From Prunus persica (Eukaryota; Streptophyta; Magnoliopsida; Rosales; Rosaceae), in the NCBI RefSeq assembly GCF_000346465.2, contig NC_034014.1, forward strand, positions 6,888,507 through 6,952,506: a stretch of DNA of 64,000 bases. The letters are read 5' to 3'. Both the position numbers and the translations under genes were made by a program. The notes under the pieces are model-generated. The model had not been told where the DNA came from, searched no databases, and worked only from the letters and a program-made list of their open reading frames with translations. This document shows positions 32,501 through 45,148 of this stretch, piece by piece. Positions within the stretch are counted from its first letter, which is position 1. Every line of letters starts with the position of its first letter.

Positions 32501-33312
32501 GATGGTTAGTATCAAATTATATTTAGCTATAAGATTTTTTTTTTTTTTTTTCCAATGGAGACTAAATCATTTAACTCCAATAGCTAGGTGTGGGATTTTC
32601 AAAATATTGGTCTGCAGTCATGGCTGTACAAATTTGCTGGAATCAGAGACATAAACTGGGACATGATTTATTTTTTAGCCTAATATTGGTCCATGAAATA
32701 TTTTCTTCTATGGTGTGACACTGTGCCAATGTTATTTGCTTGTCATGCTACTTCCACCACTTATACACATGTTTACAGGACACAAAATTGCTCCTGTGGG
32801 ACTTGCCTATGGATGAGATTGTAGTGCCACTTCGCCGGAGTTCACTTGGTGGATCTCCAACGTTCAGCACCGGTAGCCAGTCATCCCATTGGGACAGCAC
32901 TTGTCCAGTTGGCACTCTTCAACCTGCTCCAAGCATGCGGGACGTTCCAAAGCTCTCCCCACTAGTGGCACACTGCGTTCATTCTGAGCCCCTATCTGGC
33001 TTAGTTTTCACAGAGGAAGCAATTCTCACTGCATCTTGGGAAGGGCATGTCAAAATTTGGAAGAGACCAGGCGAACCTGAAAGTAAATCAAACTCAGAAT
33101 CCCTGGTCGGTGCTAGTTCAAGGGACCAATCCCTCATGGGCAAAGGTTACACAGAATCGTCGAAAAGCAAGCCATTGTCTGAAAGTAAATCGAACAACTC
33201 AAAAACCCTGCTAGGTGCTAGTTCAAAGGACCAACAATCACTGACAAGCAAAGGCGGTGTTTTTAATTTCAAAGAAATGTCAAAAAGCAGTCGATTGGGA
33301 TACCTTCCATAG
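29596..33312 (+). CDS. WD40-repeat protein, DMWD/WDR20/creC type
   Basis: Eleven exons join to a 615-residue protein: 29596-29850, 29976-30275, 30386-30494, 30578-30671, 30990-31077, 31188-31271, 31576-31672, 31752-31839, 32012-32117, 32229-32321, 32779-33312. All phases agree. Introns 4 and 5 start with GC, not GT. The N-terminus is Asn/Thr/Ser-rich, followed by [18 protein letters not shown]-like blades follow at about 168-282, then clear ones with [20 protein letters not shown] (about 322-341), [21 protein letters not shown], and a late blade ending [13 protein letters not shown]; a Ser/Lys-rich tail closes. Human DMWD/WDR20 bind the deubiquitinases USP12/USP46 and fungal CreC works with CreB. 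A similar scaffold role in plants is inference. AATAAA near 33714 may be the polyadenylation signal. Convergent with the next gene. Confidence 0.93.
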
Positions 33313-34304
33313 AGCTGAATCTCCGTTTGAACCTGTAATTATGCCACTTCCAACGACTTGGTGCCTTCAGATTATCATGTAAATGCATACCGGCTCATCG
33401 AGTTTATTTTTAGTCAATGGCTATGCACAGAGGACGTAATCTAGCTCAAGGTAATCAACGACAATCTCTTTTAGATAAGAGGGATAGAGAGGCGTACAGA
33501 GAGATGCACTTGTTATAATTGTGGTGTTTTTTCGGTTTTTGCTAGAGTAGGTTTACAACTTACAACTCACAGTGCTCACTTAATGGTGACCGAAAATTAT
33601 CCATAGAACAATACATGTACAAATGCCATTATTTTGCATCTGCAGGGGTGCAATCTTTTCATTATCCTTGTAACTTAAGAGAATCTACTTTTGTAATGAT
33701 TACCTTGGTGAAAATAAAACAATATGCGTCTTCTTTGCTTGAAATTTGACTGCATTGGTGTACATGACAGAAATGTTCTTTTACAGTATAGGCCATTTCT
33801 TTTATATGGTTTTGAATATGAATGCTTGTTGGTTTGGTTTCGTGTCTAACAGAATGATTCTCTTACAGAAAATTTTATTTTCAAAGTGCACTAAATTACA
33901 AGTTAGGGGCAACCAGCTACAATTGTGGGCATATGCCATCACAAAAATCCTAAATTCAAGCATGATGAATAAATGAAATTCATGGCCACGCAACCATAAA
34001 AGACATATCAGTTGTTCTGAGGACAAAGTACCTACCATGATATCTTTCCCATTTATTTTAAAATTTCTAAAATATTGGAAATGTGAACTAGATTTTTTTT
34101 TTTGAAAATACTGCTGGTTTAGCAATCACTTGCAACAATTACACATTTGACTGCTCTCTAAGGTAATGCTGCTTTCCCAGCTCACTTGCCATCTAATGGA
34201 AGACGCCTAAAAACACAAAATTTTCATACAGCAAGTGTATCTAAAATACATTATACAGAGCCTAAAATTTCTTAGTGGCCTCGATTTAGCATGTTCTGAA
34301 ACTC
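33313..34304. other. Convergent 3' regions of the WD40 and histone-fold genes
   Basis: No further gene. About 400 bp after the WD40 stop is likely 3' UTR (AATAAA near 33714). About 150-200 bp on the right is likely 3' UTR of the minus-strand gene. Open frames at 33746-33976 and 33802-34125 look like chance. Confidence 0.6.
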
Positions 34305-36140
34305 CTAGTCCGCTTTTGCTTCGGCTAATTTTCTCTTTGCCAATGCATCCTCCGCTTTTACTTTCTCAGGAACATAATCTATGCACATAGTTGGTTATGC
34401 ATCAGGCAACATAAATTAAGGCAGAGTAATACCATATATTTAACCGTCGGAGCAATGAGTTGAAACTTAAAAGATACCTGAAAGAAAGTCATATCTCTTT
34501 CGTTTAGAGACAACTGTGGCTGAAACAAGAAGAAAGCACGTTATTATGACTGGGAATTAACATAACCTGCAATAAGCAACTAGGACTGTATGTCTCATAC
34601 GTTTTAGCTCGACTGATTCGGATAATAATTGTCTTTCAAGAACTAGTTTTCCCTTGTTGACACCATTTGTACGAACTTGTAAGCGAAGTTTAGTAATCAG
34701 TTTCTAGTAAATGGATGAGAAAAAGGTTCCGTTGATAAGCTCCGCACAGTCTAACTCTAAAATGGAAAAACTTTTTAGTGCGGCAGCCAAAGGGCTTTTT
34801 CAAACACAAATGCGACTATCAGAAAAAGCAAACAAACGAAGGAAATAACAAAACAAATGAGAGGTTCTTCACTTTTAACAAAATATTCTGTACATGACTT
34901 ACCCACTCTTAAGTTTTCAAGCTGTCAAATGCTTGTTTTACATTGAACAATCTAAATCAAAACACTGTTCCTTCTAACAGTACAACTTGGTGTCCATTTT
35001 TCTTATGCACAAAACATATGGCTGTCGTTAACTTGCACGCAAAATACAACACAACTCTAGTAAAGATGGCCATATGATGTTCATGAGGAATACTAATTAA
35101 GGGCATTAAAGAGGTCATTCTGAACTCCCCACTGGGTCCGTACTCTCCATTCCTTTCCAAATGGAGAGGTGCTACATTCACGAGGAAAAGGAGATGCTAA
35201 CCCGATTTCCATTTTTATTTGAGCATGTAAAACAACACCTCAAACGATGAACCAAAGCATGAGAATGCAATAGCAGTATCACATTTGAGAAAAATTCTGA
35301 ATATCATTTCAAAGCTATAAACCAAAAGAATTGAACCAATTTGATCCAAATGTTCAGTACTCGTAACAATGCACTAACCACAGACAAACTACTGCTACTT
35401 GTCACTTCCAAACAGATTCAAAATAAAAAGTGAAACTTTGATTTAAATCCAAAAATAAATTTATAAAAAGAGTGAGAAAGAGAAGTTACATACATAGGTG
35501 CTTGTAAGCAAGAGACTTTTTCCTATCCTTAACACAACAAGCATGTGCATCTTCACAAAACTTCTGAAGGAACTTCTCCTGCAACATAATTTAAAAAATA
35601 TTTAATAATAAACAAAATAAAATAAAATAAAGATCGAAACCCTAAATACTAAAATCGAGAGGCAGAAGAGAATACAGTGGCTTTGTTGACGAGGAAAACG
35701 GCGTCGTGGCTAATGCGCATCTCCGAATCTTCGCTTCTGATAATCCTCTTAACGCGCTCCATCGGAAACGTATACGACTTCATCTCCTCTTTCTCTTCGA
35801 CCTCTTCTTCTTCTTCTTGCTTCTGCTTTCGTTTCTTGTTGCTCTGCTTCGATTTCGGGGTGGGCGTTTTCGTAATTTTACCCCCATTTTGCTTTGTGTC
35901 TTTCAGGGACTCGGAGCTCGACGATGGAATCTCCTCTACGTCGGAGTCGCTCACATTGCCATTGCTGGTCTGGTTCTTGTCGCTGATCGTTTTCTTGGTG
36001 CCGGGCTTCTTTGTTTCTGTGGTTTTCTTGATGCTTGGCTTCTTTGTTTCTTGGTTTTTCTTCGGTGTAATGGCTTTGCTGCTCGGCTTCTTTGTTTCTT
36101 TGCTCTTCTTTGGTGTTGTGGCCTTTCCGGGCGTCGCCAT
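34305..36140 (-). CDS. Histone-fold protein, NF-YC10/DPB3-1 (DNA polymerase epsilon small subunit) type
   Basis: Four exons on the minus strand (36140-35676, 35578-35494, 34519-34478, 34378-34305) join in phase to 221 residues. The N-terminal 120 residues are Lys/Thr/Ser-rich with repeated ETKKP units, then a Lys/Glu-rich basic-acidic stretch. The histone fold follows (about 120-205): FPMERVKRIIRSEDSEMRIS, then DAVFLVNKAT, then the exon-2 helix EKFLQKFCEDAHACCVKDRK, then YKHLSTVV and YDFLSDYVPEKVKAEDAL. This order matches Arabidopsis NF-YC10 (DPB3-1), a partner of DREB2A in heat-stress transcription and a relative of the Dpb3/POLE4 polymerase subunit. Assignment rests on remembered family features. 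Confidence 0.9.
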
Positions 36141-39100
36141 TGTTTGGGAGCTTCCTCTGCTGCAAGTGTTTTGAATAAAATCTTGGGCTGGAAAAGGGTT
36201 TTGTTTTGGGGCTTTGGTTGTGATTTGTGAAAAGCACCTGTTTTCTCGATCTCGGAGGCCTCAAGAAGGTGAGGTATGTACACAGCCCGATACGTTGCGT
36301 TTTATTCTTGGGCCTGGCCCCTCACTACCACATTACCAAGTAAGCTTGGCATATTACTTCAACCACGGTGTCAATTGGTATTATTTGGGATCCACAATTA
36401 TTTTTGTTCAGCTGTTTTCAGGATTCTCGATAAAGTAGAGTCTAAATGTTACTGGACTAAAGCAAGATTTGGCCTTTTAAAAATATATATATTACGTCAA
36501 CGGAGTTTAATTTAGTAAAGAAAAAAAAGTTTGGCTTGTAAACAAGAAATCTCAAATTCAAATTTTTATGACATTATTTTTGTGTGTATATGAAAAATTC
36601 CTCTCCCTAATTTAAACTATCACTTATACTCAAAACAAATTATACATTACAAAGAAGATCCACTTGAGATCTGTAACACATACAAAATGATTAGCCTAAT
36701 TGTATCAAATCAATTCATCTAGTGATTAGTTCGGCAAACCTAAGCAGAGCTAGCCCTTGCTTATCTCTCATACGTACACAACCCCTTAGTGCTTTGACCC
36801 AGCCCTCATGACCTCGGAGTTCGAGACTCCATTACCTACCAATTCTCTAAACACTGCCTAGGTAGGTCGTTTTTGCTGGTTAAACGTTTACATGTGTCGG
36901 TTTGTCGAGATACATTAACAAATCTATAGATAGAATTATTCCCAAACAATACGATGCATTAGGTTTAGGTTGTAACCATAGATTAGGTAAAATTATACCA
37001 AGATGTGTGATTTAATTGATAATATTCGAGTGCAAGAGACAAACATACTATTTTAGTCAACTGATATAATCTGCCTCACGTTTGTTAATATATGATTACA
37101 CTTTCACAAAGCTAAAAATAGTACAAGGCTTTAACAGCCATGTGATTATGTCAAATTGTCAATGTGCTTGTTTGTGGCAGCAACATATTCCTGTGTCATT
37201 ATTGTCCCCACTCCCCTAGTTCCCTAAAAATTCAAAGACAGATTTAAATAGAAACCATCACCATCTAAACCTCAACCACCACTCAGACCAAAATGAAATC
37301 TTAACCACTACAATAATGTCACACCAAACTTATCACGTGGTATCCTTAATCACCATTGCTACTACAATCATGTAATATTGTCCTCCTCCAAAAATATCAA
37401 TCAAACTTTGTCCAACTATCCAAATTCACCACTAGGTTATTATTTGGAAATGGGAATTTCAAACATGGAGCATAATGACCAACTTAAAATATATAAACAA
37501 ACCAATAAACGGTTTGTAGCTCAAATAATTAAGAATGGTTACTTATATATCCGATTCATGTGTTTGAAACTTCCTCTCTTAATATATCTTGTAAGGGGAA
37601 AAAAAATATATAAACAAAATAATTCATCCACAACAATAGTTGCATTTTTATTTATTGTGAGATACCCATTAGATCAAAATAGTGCGTTGTGCCTACTCCT
37701 TTGGGGATAACCAAAATGTATGAGGTCAACAGTGTCTTCATTTAGTAATGGGATTTGGTATCAAATTATTGGTTAGCTTTAGAAATAGGGTGACTCGTGA
37801 GAGTACTTAAACGAGCACATATATGAACAAGTGTCAATCCCCTTATTATTTGGTGGCTTAATTTACTTTGAAGTGGTTGCTTTGGATTGGATATTAGTGG
37901 TATATATTTGGTATATCTAAGTAGCTTTTGCCAATTGAGTTGGACCATTTTATATGGCACTCGCTAGCTGCACGCCTGCACCGCCGAAAAACAAAAAGCA
38001 TCTTATTTTTCCGAATAGGCCAACCCTAGCTAGGCATCTAGGTCAATACGCATATAATTGAACACTGCTACATTCCTATTTTCTGTCAATTATAGTTTGA
38101 TATATATATATATATACGAAAATAATTCATCAAAACCACATGTTAAATTGAATTAATAGAAAAGTAGGAGTTCCTACTTTTAAAAAAAAGAGTAAGTATT
38201 TTCGTGTCTAATTTTTATGATAAATTTGAACATCTCCTACTCGTGCAATTGAAAAATGTATTATACTGGTTTACAACTGTTTCCAAACCAAGAATAACCA
38301 GGAGTTTCAATTAGCTTCTGTAAAAGTGCAAATTAATGCCAAAAGCAATGTTTATTTTGAGCTCTTGGGAAAACACTTGATATGTTCCTCCTTGAGAAGG
38401 GACAGCTTCTAGAAGAATTATTTGAGCGGTACTTGTGGTTTTATAGAAACATTAATAATTTCATGCGGTTCATCTAACAACCGACATATGCATGTTGCTC
38501 AATTGTGCTTTTTAAAAGGCCTCTGAATATTAGAGATGCTAATCCAAACTATTATGTGTATAAACACCTCTATTAAGGTTAATGGATTTTTGTAGAGTCT
38601 CACAAATGCGATCCACGAAGCTTGTGTGAAATAGGTAGTGCCAAGTTCGGTTCGATAATTGAACTGATCTAGTCAAACCATTAACCGCACCTCTTTGAAC
38701 TATAAGGGAAAAACCACAATCGTCGCCGCCAATATTGTAGTGGCTTTTTCGTTCCGGCAACTACAGATAGGTCTGGGCTGTTGTAAAGAGCCAAATGTGT
38801 GAAATTGCCCTTGAATCTAAGTTCAAGAATTAGACCCCAAGAGTGCTTCGAAAGGGTAGCTGAGCCTTAGGAAACACCCTGGTTATCTTCACCAACAAAA
38901 ACAACAGCCGCTTACAGATAAATTTTTGGCTTAGCATGAGAAGCTTGTGGCATGAAAGCTAAGCATTCATGAGTTTAACATTAAAGATAAAGAGGGATGT
39001 GAGTTCCTATGAGAAATAGAGGTTTCAAAGTAGAGGAGAAGGAATTTTAAGAGGGTTCGTTGAGGAGAGAGAAAGAGAGGAGAAGTGGGTGGTTTGAGCA

Positions 39101-40350
39101 ATTTTCTGGCAACTTGACAAAAGCTTTGTTAGACTCTGGAATGGCTTGCCATAAGAGAAAATAGGAAGAGATGGAGGAATATGGCTCGAATTTGAAAGGT
39201 TCTAGGGATGAGAGGTGATACTTGCTTTCTCTGGATGTGGTTGAGATAATGGGTAGAGGATACCTTTCTTTTATGGCCACTGGAAGCTCATTCTTCCCAA
39301 GAAACCCTAATGAGTTCTCTCCAATTTTGCCAAGTCTTCCCTTTCATTTCTCTTCCCTTCCTTTGATTCATCCTAATTTGTGAAATCCTCCTTTATCCAA
39401 ACACATAGAGACAAGATTTTTGGGAGCTCAAAAGTCTTCCCACAGCTGCTTCAGTGTTAAACTCCTATTTTTGGCTACCCCCTCACCTTCTTTCCTTCTT
39501 TCTTCCATGGCAAGAGCTAGTGGGAGAAAGAAATAGGTAAGGGCGTTGGTTTGAAGGGTGTCTTTTCTCCTAGCAACTTGCGCGCGCTATTACCTTTTGG
39601 TTTTTTCGACGATCTACTTTGAAGTTTGCTTTTGGCTATATGCTGGAGCCTCCCAGCAGTCTACCTTCGTGAATGGATTTTGGCTTCTGTCATTGTTTTG
39701 TCTCCAGCCATGTGCTGGAGACTTTCAGATATTTTCTTGGTCATTTAGGCCTTCCTAAGGTGATGGGTTAGTGTACTAAAGGAATGGGCCAACCTCCTAA
39801 ACTGATAGACCATTTTTATTAAGGTGATAGGCCAATTTTCTGAAGTAATAGTCTTCCTATTTCTCTCTTTATGCTTACCCACACATTTGGGCTCAAGAAA
39901 TGGGCTCGAGTTTTGGGGCTCCCAAACATCCCAAAACTTCCATTTCTCGGCTCATTAATGAGCCTCATGAATGCTCGTTACCATCCATACCACAACTCGA
40001 TCAGCAAGCCCCATGCATTTGCGTGGCTTGGACCCACTTAAGCTTGTAGCATGGCTAGGTGTAAAATAAAGGGTTTTCCACTTGGCATGGTATGTCGATT
40101 GGCGTGCTCGTGCTCGAATTTCATTGTATTGTAAAGGGCTATGGTCGAGTCAAAACGACACTTAGTGGGATAATTAGCATGGGTTCATAGAGCCGGTGCA
40201 TTTTATAGGCTTGCTACAACTCTTAGCATGACAGGTTACATATTTGCTTGGCATGACACGTGGATCGTGACTCGTGCAAGCATGTATGACGAACTTTCAA
40301 GTGCCCAAATCGAGTTTCTTCTTGATAAGGTATCGCATTGAGCCGGGAAT
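36141..40350. other. Gene-free repeat-rich region 1
   Basis: No convincing gene on either strand. A SINE-like piece lies near 36515-36575 and a second tRNA-like box B (GGAGTTCGAGACTCC) near 36818. There is a TA tract at about 38099-38117. The sequence at 38500-40300 has the look of old transposon DNA, but I could not find paired ends. Open frames here are short and lack motifs. Confidence 0.5.
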
Positions 40351-40356
40351 ATATTT

Positions 40357-41233
40357 GGTCCCAGCCTTGGATTTTTTGGGCCTCAACAAGTATCACCAAT
40401 TACGACGGTCGGTCCGATTCGATAATGGGCCAATCATTGATGAGAGTATTTGGGATTTTAGCCTAGTTTTTTGGGAACTTTTCGGGCTATTCGTGGCCCT
40501 TTTTTTAGCCCAGATTGAGGGAAATTTTGAAGCCCAAGTTTATGCCAGTTTATGGGCAATTTAGAAGCCCAGTTTTTAGGGTTGTTTCTGGACAAATCAG
40601 AACCCTCAATCAAAACCCTAATGTAGCAGAAAATTCAAATTGAAACCCTATTCAATACTTACTTAGCGACGAAGAAGAAGAGACAGCAACGGTGGAGGTG
40701 AGAGGTTTCAGAGAGTTTATGGATTTGATTTCAGAGAGATGAGAGATTTTTCAGAGGATTCTATTGAGAGAGATGAGAGGTTTTTAGAGGTTTTGATCGA
40801 GAGAGATGAGAAGTTGCAAAGGTTTCGATCGATGGTGGAGGCGATATAGATGGATTTGAGAGGAGGAGAGGTTTGAGGTTTAAGATTTTTAGTTTGGGGA
40901 TGGCTCCAATTTTCGAATCGATGATATCAAAGGAAGGGGAAAAATTATTGATTCCATGCAGCCGAACATTCTAAACTCTTAGAATCGGCTATTATAATGA
41001 GTAATAAGCTGACACGTGTATTTAAAATAATATATATATCAGTTCAGTTTAGTTTGAAAAACCGCTGATTTTGGGGTATTGGGTATTGCCATCGTGTTCG
41101 ACCTTGGGCGGTTCAATCTATTATACCAAACTGGTGTTGACTTTTTGGTCAATGTGAGTTTACCGACCACAAAACTCAGTCGATTACCGTCAGTTTTTAG
41201 TTTTTTGGGTCCAAAATCCCAGCCCTATAAATA
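40357..41233. mobile_element. Possible hAT-type non-autonomous element
   Basis: The right end read in reverse (TAGGGCTGGGATTTTGGACC) resembles the left end (CAGCCTTGGATTTTTTGGGC), and inside each end is a 'gacggt...cggt' motif common in plant hAT MITEs. I could not identify an 8-bp target duplication with confidence, so boundaries are provisional. Confidence 0.35.
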
Positions 41234-42386
41234 GGTGAGCCGTAATACACACCAACAACTCTTACACGAACTCTCTGATAGAGAACGTGCCATATATGAG
41301 TCCTACATAATTTTATCGATTTATGAGACACAGCTCGCCCATAAATTTAATAAAAAATATATATATAATTATTAATAAAATATATATAATTATATCCTAA
41401 ATAGGCAAATGCTCCTTTCCATTATGGATAGCAATAGTATGCCCGAACATGAGAATGTTGAAATAAAGAGTTTGAATAACTCCCGATGTCGCTAGTATTT
41501 TCCATGTTGAATTCCCATCCTCCACATAACTCCTTAATCATTTTACATATATTATGTAATCATTTAACATAAATCCTCTCCCCCTCCCTCAAATGTACCA
41601 ATCTAGCTCCGTAATCATGACAATTAATGGTACTAGAACTATATGAGTAATATGATTAGTCTACTTTAGACGAAATTCAACGTCACCCATACGACTACAC
41701 ACAAATAAGAGGAACTTTTGGTTTTCATGAAAGAATCCTCTGTGCTCCGACAAGTGACGTGATCCACAGCCTAAACCGAAAAAATTCTCCAACCTTAGGC
41801 TATCAATATGCTTTCTGTCCGTCACTTGTTTGGTAAGCTGGGCGCGCACATGGTGTGGATTACAGGTGGTTTGCATTGTAGTAGTGTCTTCTTTTTCTTT
41901 TTCTTTCTTTTTCTCAAGCAAGGAAGAATGGTCATGATGTTTGATAAGGCTAGCTAGGTACCATGGGCAGGCATCACATCCGGACATGCATGCGTAGGGG
42001 AAAGAAATGCCAAATTAGAACATGCAGAATCTATTTGGAGCCTGCCACAGGACATATGCCCCCGGCAAGCTTGGGCAGCTCACAAGCTACGAATGATGAA
42101 CCTTCCACTCAACAATAATGTTACAAAACCACCCATTCAATGTTTTTCAAATGTATCGCAGCAAAGAAAGAAAAGTTTTTTCAAATGTGCACGCCTTAGT
42201 TTTCTTTCCGCATTGAGATGACTTCGGTGGAAAAACTTAGCTAGATCCGTTTCATACCTCTTTTAATTTTCATCTCTCTCCTAATACGAGAGACAAATGA
42301 AAAAGGAATCCGTGACATGTAAATTTTTCTCTGATTTGAGGTTGTGAGTCAATATGCCAACCTTATGGACTATCAGTCCATGCTAA

Positions 42387-42735
42387 GAGATATTTAGCAA
42401 TATACCCATTTCTAGCACTAATATTATAAATAAATCCTACACAATTGAATTTCTATAAACAAACCCAAAAAAATTCCAAAAAATGATAGCTGCCCTTATT
42501 GAATTTAATATTAATTATTAAATTACTTTGATGGCCTATTAAGTATTTTGGGTATTTTTATGAGATTTTGGAGTTGAGCTTGTTTTAAGAAATTGATGGC
42601 AGTTTTGTAATTTATAAGAAGTTAAATGCTTTTTTGTTATGTTGTAAATGAGTTTTGGGTATGTTTCTAAAATTCATTTCATATAAGGTATTTTTATAAT
42701 TTGAGCCCCATATTAAGTATAATAATAAATCTCCC
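42387..42735. mobile_element. Probable AT-rich MITE
   Basis: The left end (AGAGATATTTAGCAATATAC) and the reversed right end (GGGAGATTTATTATTATACT) are similar, and both continue into a 'caaacccaaaa'/'catacccaaaa' segment. The target duplication is not clear. Confidence 0.4.
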
Positions 42736-43389
42736 TAATTAAAAAGACACAAACAAAAATACATATCAAACAAACAATTAAATAAATAATACAAATAATA
42801 TGAATTATGAATGAAAGATACTTTTTTAAAAAATAACAAATAATACAAATGATATGGATGATGCAAGATACTCTAATTTATGATACCGACGCAGATTCGA
42901 TTAAATACAGTGATATATATATATATATCTATATATATCAATTGAGTAAATAGTACAGATTAAGACAGGTGGAAGAAAGGCAAATTGTTCTCTGTAGTGG
43001 CTTTGGAGCAGATAATGATATTTGTCCGCAAACCTTTGTTGTTTTCAAAGTCGTGCATGAGATTGTGGTGAGACTCACTTTTCTCTTGTGTCATAAACAA
43101 ATTACAAAGTCCTGCATAACGACAACCGTCAAGGGAGTGGGCCGGTCACGGTGGAATTTAGACTAAGATTATCCTTATGCATGCACACTGCTTCTACATG
43201 AAAGAATATATCAGACTCATCACTTTATCTATCTTCTTCATTGCCAGCTCTTTATCATATCATTCTAAATTTCTTTATAATATTCCAACAATAATTTATA
43301 TCCAGCTTGTCATAGCTCGGTTCTATATAGTATATCCTGCTCATAAACTCGTCAACTGCTTATTGGAAACTAGAAGTTTTCGGCTAGCG

Positions 43390-43500
43390 GAGTGTTTAGC
43401 TTAGTAGAGAAGGTCTTAATTTGCAGATCAATGGTTCAGATTCTAGAATCACAAAAAGAAAATGCCTCCAAAGTCGTTAAATTCGTGAGCAGTGGCACCC
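43390..43500 (+). repeat. Possible tRNA-derived SINE, second copy
   Basis: TAGCTTAGTAGAGAAGG (box-A-like) and TGGTTCAGATTCTA (box-B-like) are spaced as in the segment at 14745-14905, which it resembles. Confidence 0.4.
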
Positions 43501-44426
43501 TAACACTCCATGACCTAATAGACCACCAATATCATGTTGCAAAATGTGGCAAAGTGTTAATTACATTAATAACTGATGTAATAAATACACTAAAAACAAT
43601 TTAAATTTGCAGATTTAGGTCAATCCAATAGACCAAGTCAGTGTATTCATACTCTTATATTCAAGTTCGATCCCCCTTATCCTACAGTAGAGCACTGCCA
43701 TAAAAAATAAAAACAAAATATTAATTTCTATGTAATAATAAAAAACAATGAGGTAGGCTTACCCATATCTCTCTCCCTCACGAGATTCTCTGACTCAAGT
43801 CCCAGCGTTCACACAGAACAAACGCATAACCAAACCAAACCAAACGCCAGCTCCCGCTCACCTGCAACTAAATTACAAAACCACTCACATTAACCACACT
43901 TTCACCATAATTACCACTACTAATCCATTTTTCTTAAATTCTTACCCGACAAGGTAAGAATCACAGGCAGTAAAAAAAAAAACCACCTGTCACTGTCTCA
44001 AAAGAAATTATTACTACGCGTCTCCGTACAACAACTGACCCGAGGTGGCACACCAATCTTCCCCCGCGCCTCGTAACACCTGATCTTTTTCTAGCTTTGA
44101 CAGCATTTAAGGCGCTCATTACCAAAACAGCTCTAGATAGTTAATAACTGATTAGCGAGTAGCAGAAGCAGCAGAAGAGAAGAAGAAGAAGACGACACTG
44201 ATGACGCTCTTCAAAACGTCACCGGTTTGATTGCAAGCGTTGTTTTAAGGAAGCGGCCAAGCGAATCAAAACGGAGACAGAAACAAAGAATCCAAATTAA
44301 GACACAGCAAAGCAAATGCTGCAAGAAACCGTTTTCACTTAATCATTGCTTAAAGAAATTGCTTTTCAGAAATCAATTTTGTAATAAATATTGAACAGAA
44401 AACGCACAAGTGTTTTGAGGACGGAG

Positions 44427-44616
44427 ATGAAAGGAAGCGAGCTGAGGATTGAAGTCGTGGTGGTTTTGGTGCTTGGAGTGCTGGCGACGGCGTCGTATTG
44501 CGCGACTGTGACGTACGATCACAGAGCGCTGGTGATTGATGGCAAGCGCAGAGTGTTGGTCTCTGGCTCCATTCACTACCCTCGAAGCACTCCCGAGGTA
44601 CTTTTTCTCTTTCTCT

Positions 44617-44654
<38 letters not shown>

Positions 44655-45075
44655 AATTTTTAAAATTTTCTCTCTGAATTGCTCTGTGTGTATATAGATG
44701 TGGCCGGACCTTATTCAGAAATCCAAGGACGGAGGCTTGGATGTCATTGAGACCTACGTCTTCTGGAACTTTCACGAACCAGTTCGTGGCCAGGTCTCTC
44801 TCTCTCTGTAATCACATTAATGGTTCTTGGTTCTTGGTTCTTGCCTTTCATGAGTTCTTCAAATCCAATACGGCGGCGTTTAGTTGCCTGAGAAAATGTT
44901 GGAACAATGTTAATACCAATTACTACACTACTGTTTTTAGTCATGTTGAAGTTTGTTCTTTTCTTGTTAATTGTCAGGAAAGAAAAAAGCTAAAGAACTC
45001 ATCATGATACCGGGAATTTTATTGTTAATTTTAATATTTATACTTTTAGCTTTTCTAGCAACCAAACCAAACAGT

Positions 45076-45148
<73 letters not shown>

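Larger units (their letters stand above)
41234..44426. other. Gene-free region 2 and upstream region of the beta-galactosidase
   Basis: No gene seen. A probable MITE lies at 42387-42735, a TA tract at about 42908-42940 and a SINE-like segment at about 43390-43500. The last 400 bp are the likely promoter and 5' UTR of the beta-galactosidase, containing purine-rich GAAGAAG runs near 44173. There is no clear TATA box. Confidence 0.5.

Noticed and set aside
35677..36230. Hydrophobic Phe/Leu-rich frames opposite the histone-fold gene
   Set aside because: They are the antisense of the Lys/Glu-rich exon 1 (AAG/GAG become CTT/CTC), which explains the false membrane-like text.
44391..44426. N-terminal extension of the beta-galactosidase
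   Set aside because: The frame is open to the left, but the upstream codon is TTG and not ATG. The first ATG (44427) gives a normal signal peptide.
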